NCBI GenBank assembly: GCA_027422505.1
Contig: JAPQWV010000747.1
Span: 180,001 to 244,000, forward strand
DNA: 64,000 nucleotides
Direction: 5' to 3'
Origin: Craterostigma plantagineum
Lineage: Eukaryota; Streptophyta; Magnoliopsida; Lamiales; Linderniaceae
Notes under the pieces: model-generated
The model's input: only the letters and a program-made list of their open reading frames with translations
Told to the model about the DNA's origin: nothing
Databases searched by the model: none
Shown: in pieces, positions 12,681 to 23,294 of the stretch
How the letters are laid out: the number at the start of each line of letters is the position of its first letter
Numbering within the stretch: the stretch's first letter is position 1
Program-made: the position numbers and the translations under genes

Positions 12681-13011
12681 TCATCTGTCGCTATTATCCT
12701 TGCACAGATTCAACAGCCCGACCCAAATAGTACTGATCAGATATTTCCCAGGAAAGGCTAACGACCTTCCTCACAGCACTATTGCCGTAACTTGCCAAAA
12801 CTCCACCGCCGCACAAGCTCCGCCCACACCGAGCATCCCATCAACGATAACCATCATGTACCATCATTTCTTCAGTACAAGGCATCACCTCGTTGAACCT
12901 AGCTCTGACACTGGCTCCCCCCGATCAATAATCCCTTCTGATATCTTTTCTGATATGGAAGTTTAGACACAGCTGCAACCACAGAGCATACTCAGAATAC
13001 CAGCAGGGTTT

Positions 13012-13024
13012 GCCTCTGATACCA
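13012..13024 (-). other. Primer binding site of element N
   Basis: The minus strand reads TGGTATCAGAGGC directly after the LTR end CCAACA plus AG. It is complementary to the 3' end of initiator tRNA-Met and marks where minus-strand DNA synthesis would begin. Confidence 0.85.
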
Positions 13025-13026
13025 CT

Positions 13027-13577
13027 TGTTGGGTTGAGCGGTAATATTTAATTTCGGGCCAGCGGTAGTTGTATTTGGATTCCGCGACAATTTATCAGGA
13101 TATTATAAAGCCGAAATGACAACAAGAGAGAACACCGAGATTTTTACGTGGTTCGGCCAATACCGTCTACATCCACGGAGAGACAATAGTTTTACTATAT
13201 TTGAGAATATTACACCGTACAAAATAACGCTCGTGTTTAAACCCAAAACCCGAGACCCCTTACCCACCCAGGTAATGTTTTTGTATCCACCCTCAACGCT
13301 ACCTAGTAAAAACTACACTCGCTCTCATCCTTATCCACCTGGACAATATTTTCTCTTTTTTTTCCTTCTCATTTCTCTCTCTCTCTCTCTCTCTCTCTCA
13401 CTTCACCCCCTCTCTCTCTCTTCGTTGGTTTTGGGGTGATTAAGAGCAAATGTTTAAGCCATTATTTATAGGCACACCTATCCTAAAAAAATCGTCATGC
13501 CTTACGTCATTAGAAGAGAAGAGAAAAATGATTTTCTCCTTGCCTTTTCAACCATTGAATATGAGCTGGACCCAACA
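13027..13577 (-). repeat. 5' LTR of element N
   Basis: This 551-bp LTR lies upstream on the element's strand and is the fuller copy. It contains a (CT)n tract (about 13375-13400). Confidence 0.88.
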
Positions 13578-15584
13578 CTTTTTTGGGGTAATATGTTTGT
13601 GAAAAAGGAAAAGGGATAAAAATTTATCAATTACACATGATACATCGAATGAATTTCTGTGGATGTCATAGGACAAAATTGTAATTGCAGCTTAGATTAT
13701 TATTTTTGTTGTTGCTATAATTATTATTCAAAAATTTGGTTGGTGGAAAATGTATCTTGAGGAGATATATACACACACAACGTCGCTTTACATTTCAACA
13801 TATGGAGTAGCTTTTAGTCGGAAAATAAGGCAAATGTGAATCTCATAATTGGCAGTGAAGCAATTCATGTTCTATCATTGAAACTAATCCTATCAATTTG
13901 TATGTTTTCGTCCAACAATATACACAAACATCGCAAAAAAAAGCAAAGGGGTTAAGAAGTTGCTTTCGTTCAGCATTAGAGCATTTCTTTTATAACTGCC
14001 GACTGTTAGTTGATATGCATCATATATTTAAATTCATTTAGACCGACCAGTTTTTTTATTTAATTGGCGAGTGCATATGTCGTGTAACGCCTAAATCAAT
14101 GAATTATGAGTCTAAGGATTAAATATAGTATTTTGTTCTTGTATTTCATTAAATGACCGTTACTAAATAATCAACTACTTCACCTTTATCATTGATGGTT
14201 GAATAAAAACATAAAGACGTGTTATATTCAACAGCATATTATTCCTATTCCATGCAACTGAATATAAATTTAAAGATTGAGAAAGATTCTATGCTGGTGC
14301 TTAGGCTATAATTAAATGATCTTCCAATTAGGAAAAACTTCGAAAATCTATTCACAGGGTCGCAAGCTTGACTTTTGCGTCAAACCGAAATCCCGTGAAA
14401 TCTTGTCATGGGTTGATTGGAATAATATCATTATTTAATTGTAGTTAACAAAAAACGACATTTTCGTATTTGAACCAAATTGATATTCAGAACATTTCCA
14501 CAAAATGGTTAGAGGATCAAATTTGACTTCTTGACTTTCAAATGTCATGAATACTACTTGATATTTTTTTCACGTGAACCTTGTACATAATATAAAGATA
14601 AGATACAGGAGTTAAGAACAAACATTTAACATGGGGTTTTTTAAGTGCTCACCGATGATTGCGGCCGAAAGAAGTATTAATTAATTTGCTGAGCTTAATA
14701 AGATATTAAAACCACCTACGCAAATTGAAACTCAAAGGCATATATATGGTCTAATGCACTTGCCGGCGGCCGATAGTTGACGAATAAAGCTTTGGTAAGA
14801 ATAATAGAACGATACAAATATTAGAGTTCTGTTTTATTTATAATTTATATAATATACCAAGTAGGCTAGGCATTAAGGAGCAATGAACGAAGGCTTGTTT
14901 AAATATTGAATAAATAAAATTCGCATGTTAGTATTTTTTAGCTCCGCTATTTAATTTACTCAAGTTTAATAATATAAATGAATTATTATTGCGAGATTAG
15001 ATTCAACTAGAATTAATTTGGAGCTTAAATATTTAATTTTTATTGTTTTTCTTTTATTTTTTGAATTTTTTAATTTTTTTAAATTTGGGTGGGACAGGCA
15101 CGCCAAACCCGCTGCTCGCCTGTAGGACGGACAGACCTTCAATTTCCAGACCCGTCAAACAACGGCTTACCCGCGCCCCGCCCGCCGGCCCGTTTTGACA
15201 ACTCGATCGATCGTACCTTAACTTCATGCGCCAATTATTACCACTAGTATTCTTGTACGCTCAAATTCGTGTGCGGTAATATCATATTACAATTTAAGAA
15301 GAAAAATTAATTTATTATTAAATTAAAGGTAGAGTTTAAGTAACTAAAAATAGTAAATCTAGTGAGTGATTTTATAACTGAACGGTTTGGCTTTTTATTT
15401 TGATAAATGACAGTTTTCTTATCTACAACAAGGATTAGTAATTCTCTTTTTAATCAATTTTTACTTGTAGATAAAACATGATTGCCGAAAATTTGAAATT
15501 GACAAGCCAAACTAAAATTAAAATCGGCGGTTTTTATGAGGGCTAGACTCTAAAAATAGAATAGATGCAATGAGATTCTTTGTA
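13578..15584. other. AT-rich intergenic sequence
   Basis: No gene is supported. A short GC-rich patch (15085-15195, ending CCCGCCGGCCCGTTTTGAC) is unlike its surroundings and resembles the end of a decayed DNA transposon, but I could not find the other end. Confidence 0.45.
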
Positions 15585-15943
15585 GGGGCAATTTGATATC
15601 AGGCCCCAACATAAGTCATTTAGGTTTCAGGTTCCTGTCAGAAAATTTTTTGTTTTTAGGACGCGCCACACTTAAGTGTTTTTCAGTACCACTTCATAGT
15701 TCTGCAGTACCAATTCATCATTCTGCAGTCCTACTTTATCGTTCTGCAATACTACTTCATTGTTCTGTAATAACACAAAACGATAGTCTATACCAGGTCA
15801 TATACATTGTGTAATAATTGCGTAAATTTTATGTCCTTATCTCTAAATTTAACAAAAATCGGGTCATTAACCCTAAAAATTTTCTGACAAGAGCCTAAAA
15901 CCTAACTTAAAACATCTTTTGGGCCCTGAAACTTAATTATCAC
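15585..15943. mobile_element. Small MULE-type MITE with 21-bp subrepeats
   Basis: Imperfect terminal inverted repeats of about 65 bp run inward from 15585 (GGGGCAATTTGATATCAGG) and from 15943 on the other strand; both end in TGTCAGAAAATTTTT. The flanking 9-mers TTCTTTGTA (15576-15584) and TTCTTTTTA (15944-15952) match at 8 of 9, as expected of an old Mutator-type target duplication. It has no coding capacity. The ends and the internal repeat resemble the 3.8 kb element at 46053-49839. Confidence 0.7.
15684..15767. repeat. Four 21-bp tandem repeats
   Basis: Units start at 15684, 15705, 15726 and 15747. Each has the pattern CAGTACCAC-TTCAT-n-n-TTCTG with a few changes. The array lies between the terminal inverted repeats of the 15585-15943 element. 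Confidence 0.88.
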
Positions 15944-15952
15944 TTCTTTTTA

Positions 15953-16331
15953 TATGTCAGGATAAAAAAAACAGGAAAAAGTGGATTCAATCGAGCTTTA
16001 TAGAATAGAAATAGATTGAGCTCCTCCATTTATATATCACCCCTTTCAGTTATATTATGCATAAGCCCCTAAACAGTTAATGGGCTTTTACTAATCTTGG
16101 TCCTGAAAATAAGAAACCAAAGTATAAAATGGGTTATATGTTTAGCAGTTACAGCCCAATCTTAGAGAGATATTGGAACCAGTCGTGTGCTATGGTGTCA
16201 TTCGTATGGAGTTTCAACTTGCTGAATGCTGTCAAAGTATCAGCTGCTATGCTATTAGGGTTTTAAGCTTCTGAATTTCTGCTTCTCTGTTTTTTTTTCC
16301 TTCTTTGTTTTACAGGAAACAGATTTCGAAA
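15953..16331 (+). promoter_or_regulatory. Upstream region of the FIP1-like gene
   Basis: No coding sequence is visible. This is the promoter and leader side of the gene starting at 16332. A possible leader-intron acceptor TTTTACAG ends at 16315, with a long pyrimidine tract before it. Confidence 0.4.
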
Positions 16332-19300
16332 ATGGATGATTACGACGATGATGACTTCAGCGACCTCTATGCTGACGTGGAGGTTCAGGCCAGCTCGGCC
16401 ATCTGCGCTATGCATGAGAAAACTGAATTGGCGGCGGAGACTAACGCCGTTTCTGTCAATGCCGTCGACCGTCGCCCTCCACGGCCACGCGGCGATGGAG
16501 TGGATGATTTGGTACCCAGTTGTTTTGATTTTTAATCTGCTTAGTATATGTGTTAGTTGCTGGCGCTGAATATGTGTTGAGTTATGTTTGTCGAGTTGCT
16601 TCATTTGTTGTTTACGATATATGTCCAGCAAAGTGCTTCTTAGTTCTTAGCATTTGGTGCAGCCTTCAGGACTTAACATTTGTACTTGGTGCTCGTGGTT
16701 GGGAATGGTTTAGAATTAGTATTAACTTCATACTTCGTGTTTCTTAGCTGTTTATCGATTCATCTTTTGTTATCTTGGTTTGGTAAATAGTTTAAAGCTG
16801 TGTGCCTTTTCTTTGATTGCTTTCAACGAGGCTATAATTTTTGCTGAATTGTGTTGGAGCCTCTTTCGTTGGGCTTATTTTTATTTGTTATTTTCCAGAA
16901 ACCAAGACCTTGCTGTGTTCCATTCTCGAACAACTCGGAAGTCGGTGATCGTGCTTCTGCCAGCGCTGACCTGGAAGGAAATGAGCGTGGTCAACCAATT
17001 GATGAAGTCCCAGTCACAAATCAGAATCATAGTGACTTTTTACATCCTCGGTATGTATCAAATCTCATATGTTATTATATTGTATACCTTTCCAGTTGAG
17101 TTCAAGATGGCTCATTAAGGGATTATGCTTTCCTCATTCACCTTCAGAACAGAGGATATGTATATTGATTGTGTATAAAACAGTAAGAGTCTTTTTTGGT
17201 GGATTCTTAACAGGGATTCCAGACATACACGTGAAAGTGATCGTGATTCTTTGAATCCTGCATTTGTGTATTCTGACTCCGATGAATCGGAAGGAGTTAT
17301 TGAAGTATCTAATGACATGATTGAGAAAAATGTAAGCAGTATACCCGAGCAAGAACCATCAATAGGGGAATCAGAATCCGACTCAGATGAAATCAGTATG
17401 CCTAATCAAGAACCACCGCCAGGGAAACCTGAATCATCCAAAAGTGGTCAGAATCGGTGCTATCGTGGACTGTCCTGTTCTCCCAGTCCTTGTGGAACTC
17501 TAAGCAATGATAATACAAGGAGACATAGGCGCTCAAACCGTACTTCTGTAAGCTCGGATCTTGAGCCATATGAGATGGTCAATAAGGGGTACCGCTTTTC
17601 TCATCGATCTGATAAACACGTTGACTATACCACCAGGGGTGTTAGATATGATGATAGAGATAGTGGATACACACAAAGGAGGCACGAGCATTCAAGAAAG
17701 TCTCCACGAGTCGTAGACCGTGAGTTCCGTGAGTCCTCTTTTAGCCGTAAGCTCTCAAAAAACCCTGACAGCCACCGTTCTATTAGAGAAGAGAAGATGC
17801 TCAGGGAATCTGATCGTGCATCTGATTTAAAGGCTCATCAAAGCGATTCGTGTGCTTATGATAGGACAATTAAAAAAAATGTTCATGGCAACCATTATAG
17901 TATTGACCATGAAAAGCTGAGAGAATCTCCAAGTCCTTGTCCAGGTAGAAGGAATAGACGGCAATTTAGAAGATCTGAAAATTCATCCCATGAATATTAT
18001 GGGTTTGTTTCTGACAATGATAGAAGGCCAGTTTACACAAAAGAACGAGTTTGCGATGCTTATCCAAATGTGCAACATGGAGGACACTTGTTTGGTGACT
18101 ACCACTTGGATGGAGAACAAAAGTTTGTGAATGAAAAAATTAACATGGTTGATTATGAATATTATAAAGCTGACTGGTGCGATGATAGAAGACATATCTA
18201 TAAGGAGACGAATAATTGCGATATTGAGGCAAGGAAGTCGACCTCATATTTTTCCCATGTTTCAAATGGAAGAAGCAGTAAGGGCAATAAGAAAGAAGAT
18301 GGTATATTCAGAAGGAGAAGGGAGAGTGATGGTCCTGATTTCATTGAAGGAAGATCTACTAGATTCCCCCTTCATGATGGTAGTGAGGAAATAGGTCATT
18401 CTAACCTTCTAGGTGATTACGATACATTTCGTGATAGGAGACAATGTGAGAGCCTTAGGGGGGTAAAGAGGAAATATACAAACCACTTCAATGGGTTTGC
18501 CGGTGCATCTTTTATGGAGAATGAACAACATAATAGGAGATACATTGAACCTCGGGCTTTATCCATGAGTTCAGATGAAGATCGATGTGCTCCCAGAAGT
18601 GGACCATATCAGAGAGCTACCCGAAAAATTTCTGTCTCTGAGAGATCTGCTTTCAATGCTAAGTTCTTTTGGAAACGTAGACAACGAGAAGTTAGTCATC
18701 GTGGTCTGAACGATGCGTGCTTGGACAACAAACATCGCCTTACGCACCACCACTCCAAGGATCATGTTGGCCCAAGAAGTCACGTTCACGAATCTTCTAG
18801 CCTTCTTAATTCGGCTGAAAGAATCACTAATCCTAATAATAAAGAGCACTTTGATAAGAACCCGTATCATTTGGTGCATCAAGTATCTAATCGTAATGTG
18901 AAAGATGCACATTACAGATCCAGGCATCTGGAGAATAATACTGAATTCCAGTCTGGAGAGTCATCTTATTTTGAAGAAATGTCAAGGTCTAGAGGGCCTG
19001 AATATGTACATACGTCTGATCTTGATGCAGAAATTATTAATGATAAGATGGAAGGCAGATGTACTCATAAGCTGCAAAGAGACGAAGAATTCGATTATAA
19101 GGTTGATCAAAACCGTGATAGTATTCGCTCCGAAAGCTGTTCGGAGCTCTGCCCAAGATATAGAGGTGCAGGATATCCTCACCTGGCTATCAAGGACCAA
19201 CAGGTAAATTTTGTGATGTTAAGGTTAAAATTGCGTATAATCTTAGCCATACGTGTTCTTTTTCTTGTCTTCTATGATGTTCTCAAGCACTTTTGCGGTC

Positions 19301-19822
19301 TGATAAATCAATTTAAAAACATTTACTTTTGACTTTAACTTGAGACATTGTTGTCTACAGTCCCGTAGGAGAACCTCTGAAGCTGGAGATATGATGAACT
19401 TCTACAGAAACAATTACACAGGAAAGGATGTCAATCAGGAACGGCTGAAGAAATCAAACGATCGCAACTCGGGGAGGTCATTTTTTGCTGACCGAAGTGA
19501 CAAATACGGATGTGATAATGATATCGAGGAGGGGCAGATAGTTAGTGAAGAAACTAGTGGGAAACGACTCGAAAGTGTGATTGTGTCTGAACATGTGGCA
19601 CAGAGTGATGATGCTGTGCCTTCGAGGATAGATAGAGTTGTGGAAGGACTTGATGATCAGAAAATTCAGGAGATCATGAAGAAGATGGAAAAACGAAGAG
19701 AGCGCTTTAAGGAACCTATTAGAACCTTGAACAGGGAATCTGAGAAAACTTGCAAGATATTGCCTGCTTTAGACATTAAACCCAGTAGGCCATCACATAA
19801 AAGAAGTTGGCTATTGAATTAG
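16332..19822 (+). CDS. FIP1-like mRNA polyadenylation factor, Fip1 motif not seen
   Basis: Four exons (16332-16511, 16899-17050, 17214-19203, 19361-19822) join in frame to 927 aa with GT-AG introns. The N-terminus is the acidic MDDYDDDDFSDLYADVEV typical of plant FIP1-like proteins. The C-terminus has IEEGQIVSEE and then IMKKMEKRRERFKEPI and a basic end (SHKRSWLLN). The long third exon is rich in Arg, Ser, Asp and His, like an RS-type region. FIP1 links poly(A) polymerase to the cleavage and polyadenylation complex in the nucleus. However, the Fip1 motif (a WR-PG-D-SDYFNFG-type block) expected between the acidic start and the RS region is not found in the exons or in the 387-bp and 163-bp introns. 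The gene may therefore be a shortened paralog. Family call is by the two ends only; the exon structure is firm. Confidence 0.65.
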
Positions 19823-20239
19823 AGCAACTAACAGCCACTGTAAGTATTGTAGTTTCTTCGTATCCAACGTCTGTGGTCATAATGGATGTCCATAAAGTTT
19901 ATAGTACTTGCCATTTTCCTCATGAATTTACTCTCTGAATTATGTTCTCTACTGTCAATTCCATCCGATGAGATTTATTCACCTGCCTTTTATACACGTG
20001 GAGTTTTTGAGTCCCTTTAGTAGCAACAATGTAGTATTTGGCTGATCTGAGTTTCAGTGAGAAAATAAAAGAAAGCATTTTACATGTCATAAAAATTCCT
20101 CTACAATTTAGGACAATCATGCCTTTTGAATGGTCATCCTATATTCACTCACCATCACCAAACCCCATCCCCACCCATGTCTTATTTATGCAGGCACACA
20201 GCTGCTAATCTTCGACCCAACATCACCAACAGCAAAAAG
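19823..20239 (+). other. 3' flank of FIP1-like gene and promoter of PMEI gene
   Basis: No gene is seen. An upstream in-frame Met at 20126 exists for the PMEI frame, but the residues it would add (His/Pro-rich) precede the signal peptide, so I treat this as 5' UTR. A TATT-rich run (TCTTATTTATG, about 20180) might be a weak TATA box. Confidence 0.4.
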
Positions 20240-20935
20240 ATGGAATCCCAAAACAAGATCGTCATCATCAGACTCCTCTTCATCTCCTTCGGCCTTCTAA
20301 CAACTCAAGCCTCAAGAACCAGCCGTTCCCTTCAGCAATACGATGATTCTCCATCGCCTTTGAACTACGTCTCCTTCCCTCCAACGCCATCTGCAAATCC
20401 TCCAATCTCAGACGCCCCAACGCAGTCTCCCCCGACGATCGACTTCCCGGAATTCAACATCATGCCCATAATTCCCGACAACGTCGACAAAAGGCTGAGG
20501 TCAGTCTGCGATTCCACTGACCACCCCAACCTTTGCCTTGGCACCGTCATCCCTTCTCTTTCCAAGGGCAGAGTAGATTCCCAGGCCATTCTCCAAGCTT
20601 CTATAAAGGCTACCTCGACTTTAGCCAAGATGGCCTTGGGCAAAGTCGAGGTATTGGCTGGCCAACAAAGCACGTCGCCCGAGGTGGCATCCGTGCTGAG
20701 GGACTGCAAAGAAAGTTATTCTTCGGTGGTCGATGACTTTGAAGAGGTTGTCACTGCTTTGGCCGAGGGAGACATTGGGACGATGAACAGCAAGCTCAGC
20801 GGTCTGATGATGGAAGCAAGTGATTGTGAGGATGGATTTCAATCTCTTGGAGAGAAATCTCCACTTTCTGAGTATGCTGAGAGGTTGACGGAGATGACCA
20901 GCAACTGCTTGGCTGTTGTCTCCGTTATGAACTGA
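20240..20935 (+). CDS. Secreted PMEI-domain protein
   Basis: This is a pectin methylesterase/invertase inhibitor family protein of 231 aa in a single exon. The Met in MESQNKIVIIRLLF was chosen because it opens directly into a signal peptide (hydrophobic to about residue 22), which targets the apoplast. Residues 30-75 form a Ser/Pro/Thr-rich spacer. The PMEI domain (about 80-228) begins with the conserved pair Cys90 and Cys99 (VCDSTDHPNLC), which makes the first disulfide. Cys156 (DCKESY) and Cys196 (DCEDGF) should make the second, and Cys223 is the usual unpaired late Cys. The DC-E-Y and DCE-GF motifs match the family. It would bind and block a pectin methylesterase, or less likely an invertase, in the cell wall; the target cannot be read from sequence. 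Confidence 0.9.
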   Translation: MESQNKIVIIRLLFISFGLLTTQASRTSRSLQQYDDSPSPLNYVSFPPTPSANPPISDAPTQSPPTIDFPEFNIMPIIPDNVDKRLRSVCDSTDHPNLCLGTVIPSLSKGRVDSQAILQASIKATSTLAKMALGKVEVLAGQQSTSPEVASVLRDCKESYSSVVDDFEEVVTALAEGDIGTMNSKLSGLMMEASDCEDGFQSLGEKSPLSEYAERLTEMTSNCLAVVSVMN

Positions 20936-21159
20936 TGAAGTCGATGAAGATGATGATGATCATATTTTGATATATAATTAGAGAAGGGATTTCATTCAAA
21001 TTTTTATTGAATTTACGAGGATGTTCTGCCTGAAGAGATGTTATCTTAGGTGAACATGTACTATGTATTCAACAAGTTGGCGTTGAAAAATTATATACAT
21101 TATCTGATAATCATTTCAAACATCGATCCCTTGGATTCTTTTCAGTATCCTCGCCGATG
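20936..21159. other. 3' flank of PMEI gene
   Basis: This holds the 3' UTR and spacer. Nothing else is visible. Confidence 0.4.
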
Positions 21160-21167
21160 GATACGAC

Positions 21168-21995
21168 TAGGGGTGTGCATGGTGCGGTTTTTGGCGGTTT
21201 TCGGTCAATTCCGCACCAAACCACTATACGCGTTTTTTTGAAAAACAATTCTCAAACCACACATACGGTTTCGAGCGGTTTTGGTGCGGCGCGGTTTTGC
21301 GGTTTTTAACCGAACAAAGAAAATACTTATATTTTATCAAATGAAAAAATAATTTTTAAAAGCTAGGCGCAAAATGTGATGAGACATCCCCTTGCCTCAT
21401 AAACAAGACGCAAGTCGAGGTATTTGTCTCATATATTGAAGCTTCACCATTGTCCAAAAAAATTATTATCGTTATCTTATTTTTATTAGGCTTTACTTAT
21501 ATTAGGGGCCAATTTTTTTTCAATATATTGGTTTAGCTTTGTGGTTCGATTGGAAGATCAAAATATAAATAGTAAGTCAAAAAAAGTTATTAATGTTTGA
21601 ATCGTATCTATCCCTACATGTTCGGCCGTTTATTCTTCTAGAAACATGTTTAACATAAAAATAAATTAAGTATGTTAGTAATGATATAACTATCATATGA
21701 TCAACAAATTAGCATATAACTAATTGACTTATTAGTAAGAAAAATAATTAAACTAAAAATAAATTTCAAATATGACTAGTGTAAAATTAGCATAAAGAAA
21801 AATAAATATAATTAATAAAAAATGTAGAAAACTAAAGTGCGGTTCGGTGCGGTGCGGTTTGTACCAAAAAATTCACACCGCACCATTATTACGGTGCGAT
21901 TTTGTAAATTAAATTAAATCACGGTTTTGACGGTTATTTGTATTATACGGCACGGTGTGATGCGTGCGGTTTTCTAAAACCATTGCACACCCCTA
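21168..21995. mobile_element. hAT-type non-autonomous element
   Basis: The terminal inverted repeats are TAGGGGTGTGCA at 21168 and its complement TGCACACCCCTA ending at 21995, a typical hAT end. Flanking 8-mers GATACGAC (21160-21167) and TATATGAC (21996-22003) match at 6 of 8, fitting an aged 8-bp target duplication. Subterminal GCGGTTTT/GGTGCGGT motifs recur near both ends (21180-21310 and 21838-21970) and are likely transposase contact sites. The 828-bp element has no coding frame. Confidence 0.78.
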
Positions 21996-22187
21996 TATAT
22001 GACCAAGCTCTCACATTTGCTTTAAAAGTTCTTACAGCTGCGTAAACATGAACAAAGATCTGCAATAAAATGGTGAGTTCTATCTGATAAATTGCAGTGT
22101 CATTGAATGGATAAAACAAACAAGCCATTGATGCTTGCATTGTCTTACAAACTTCACTGCTGTTTATTATTGCACATGAGTCTCATC

Positions 22188-23294
22188 TCAGAAAGAACGC
22201 TTGAACTCCAACGAATTCGTCGGCTCTTCATCCTCCTCGCCGGCGAACAACCCTCGTCCCAAAACCCAATCTTGGATCATAATCTGCGAATTCACGACTG
22301 ATCCGTAGGCACGAGATGGCCAGCGTTCATCACCACGACATGGCTCAGATTCTTCCATCTCTGCACGTAGCCCGCGAGTTTCTCCTCCACCCTCCAAACC
22401 TTCCTCTCCGCCCCAAAAAATCCTCGATTCCTTCCCACTTCATCTCTTTCATCCACGCCTCGGTCGAAACCACGCCGTCCCTCAGAATCACACTGTCCCT
22501 GGTACAGCAAAACCCTAGTGTTCTTCACCAAGAATTCCACCATGTACTTTACGCTCTTCATCACATCTCCGTGGAGCGCCTTCCCAACCACGTCGCTGCA
22601 CACTTCGAACTTCAACGATTCTCTAGCTCCCAGCGCCCTTTTCGCCTCTGCGCTGTTCAGAAGCTTACCGACTACATCGTCTTGGTAAGGAATCAGTCTC
22701 CTAAAATCGTACAGAGTAGCAAAACCAGTCATGTTGGTGAGCGTATTCAAGACTCTGTTTCTTGCATCAGCTGCTTCGTCCCAGTTTCTGCTTTTCACAT
22801 GGCCAACTGCCTCGGATTGAATCTTCTCCAAAAGGGTCTTCTGCTTTCCGTTGATTAATCCCAAGTTGTAAGCATTCACAGCGTGGGCAGCGACTTGGGT
22901 CTGAGGATGGGTGAGTCCGTTCCCAATAGCAACGCCGGCCAAGTTCACTCTTTTATCACTCTGCGATAAAGCCCCATTCTTCCTCAGTATGTGGTACCCA
23001 ATCGCCGGGATGTACTTTCCGGCGTAGCTCTCGCCGGTGACGTACAGAGGCCTGGCTTTGAACGACTCGTCTAAGGCGAGGAATTTCTTGATCGCAGCGT
23101 AAAGGTGCCTAGCCACACCGTTTTGGTCCCTCGGTATCTCCTCGGGCGAAGCAGCGAAGCTAAAACCACTGCCTATGGGATTATCGAGAAAAAGCAGGCC
23201 AAAAATCTTGTTCCAAGAACCTGGGTTAGGTCGGAGGACGAGGTCTTCGTCGACCAAGCCATGGCCCGAGTTCGTAGAAATTGGCTAGCATGGA
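22188..23294 (-). pseudogene. Serine carboxypeptidase-like pseudogene (SCPL50-type), 5' truncated
   Basis: The minus strand encodes most of an S10 serine carboxypeptidase. The catalytic-Ser motif GESYAGKYIP, the NGLTHPQTQ region and the C-terminal GAGH-equivalent NAGHLVPTDQ (catalytic His) are present. The signal peptide and first part are absent. Reading frames shift at about 23258 (between LANFYELGPW and LVDEDLVLRPNPGSWN), about 22505 (after VLLYQG), about 22428 (before GAERKVW) and about 22294 (before NSQIMIQDW). The last frame ends at TGA 22188-22190. The catalytic Asp region lies in the shifted interval. At 23294 the homology stops within a codon of Copia gag. Several shifts plus the missing 5' end make this a pseudogene even if one or two shifts are assembly errors. 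Confidence 0.88.

Larger units (their letters stand above)
10974..13577 (-). mobile_element. Non-autonomous Copia LTR retrotransposon (element N)
   Basis: This is a complete but non-autonomous element on the minus strand. It is bounded by a perfect 5-bp target duplication CTTTT (10969-10973 and 13578-13582). Both LTRs begin TGTTGG and end CCAACA. The PBS is complementary to initiator tRNA-Met (TGGTATCAGAG on the minus strand, 13024-13014), two bases from the 5' LTR. The polypurine tract is on the minus strand at 11460-11448. The 1.6 kb interior keeps only a decayed gag with no protease, integrase or RT, so it depends on enzymes made elsewhere. Its leader matches Copia B (33916-39304). Confidence 0.9.

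Noticed and set aside
13116..13439. Plus-strand 107-codon frame
   Set aside because: It lies wholly in the 5' LTR of element N and ends in a CT-repeat-encoded Ser-Leu run.
16263..16631. Minus-strand frame over the FIP1-like first exon
   Set aside because: It is the antisense shadow of a well-supported exon with matching splice sites.
20126..20239. An upstream start for the PMEI gene at 20126
   Set aside because: It would place 38 His/Pro-rich residues before the signal peptide; the Met at 20240 opens directly into the hydrophobic segment.
22316..22858. Plus-strand 180-codon frame in the carboxypeptidase region
   Set aside because: It is antisense to clear S10 peptidase sequence and has no domain of its own.
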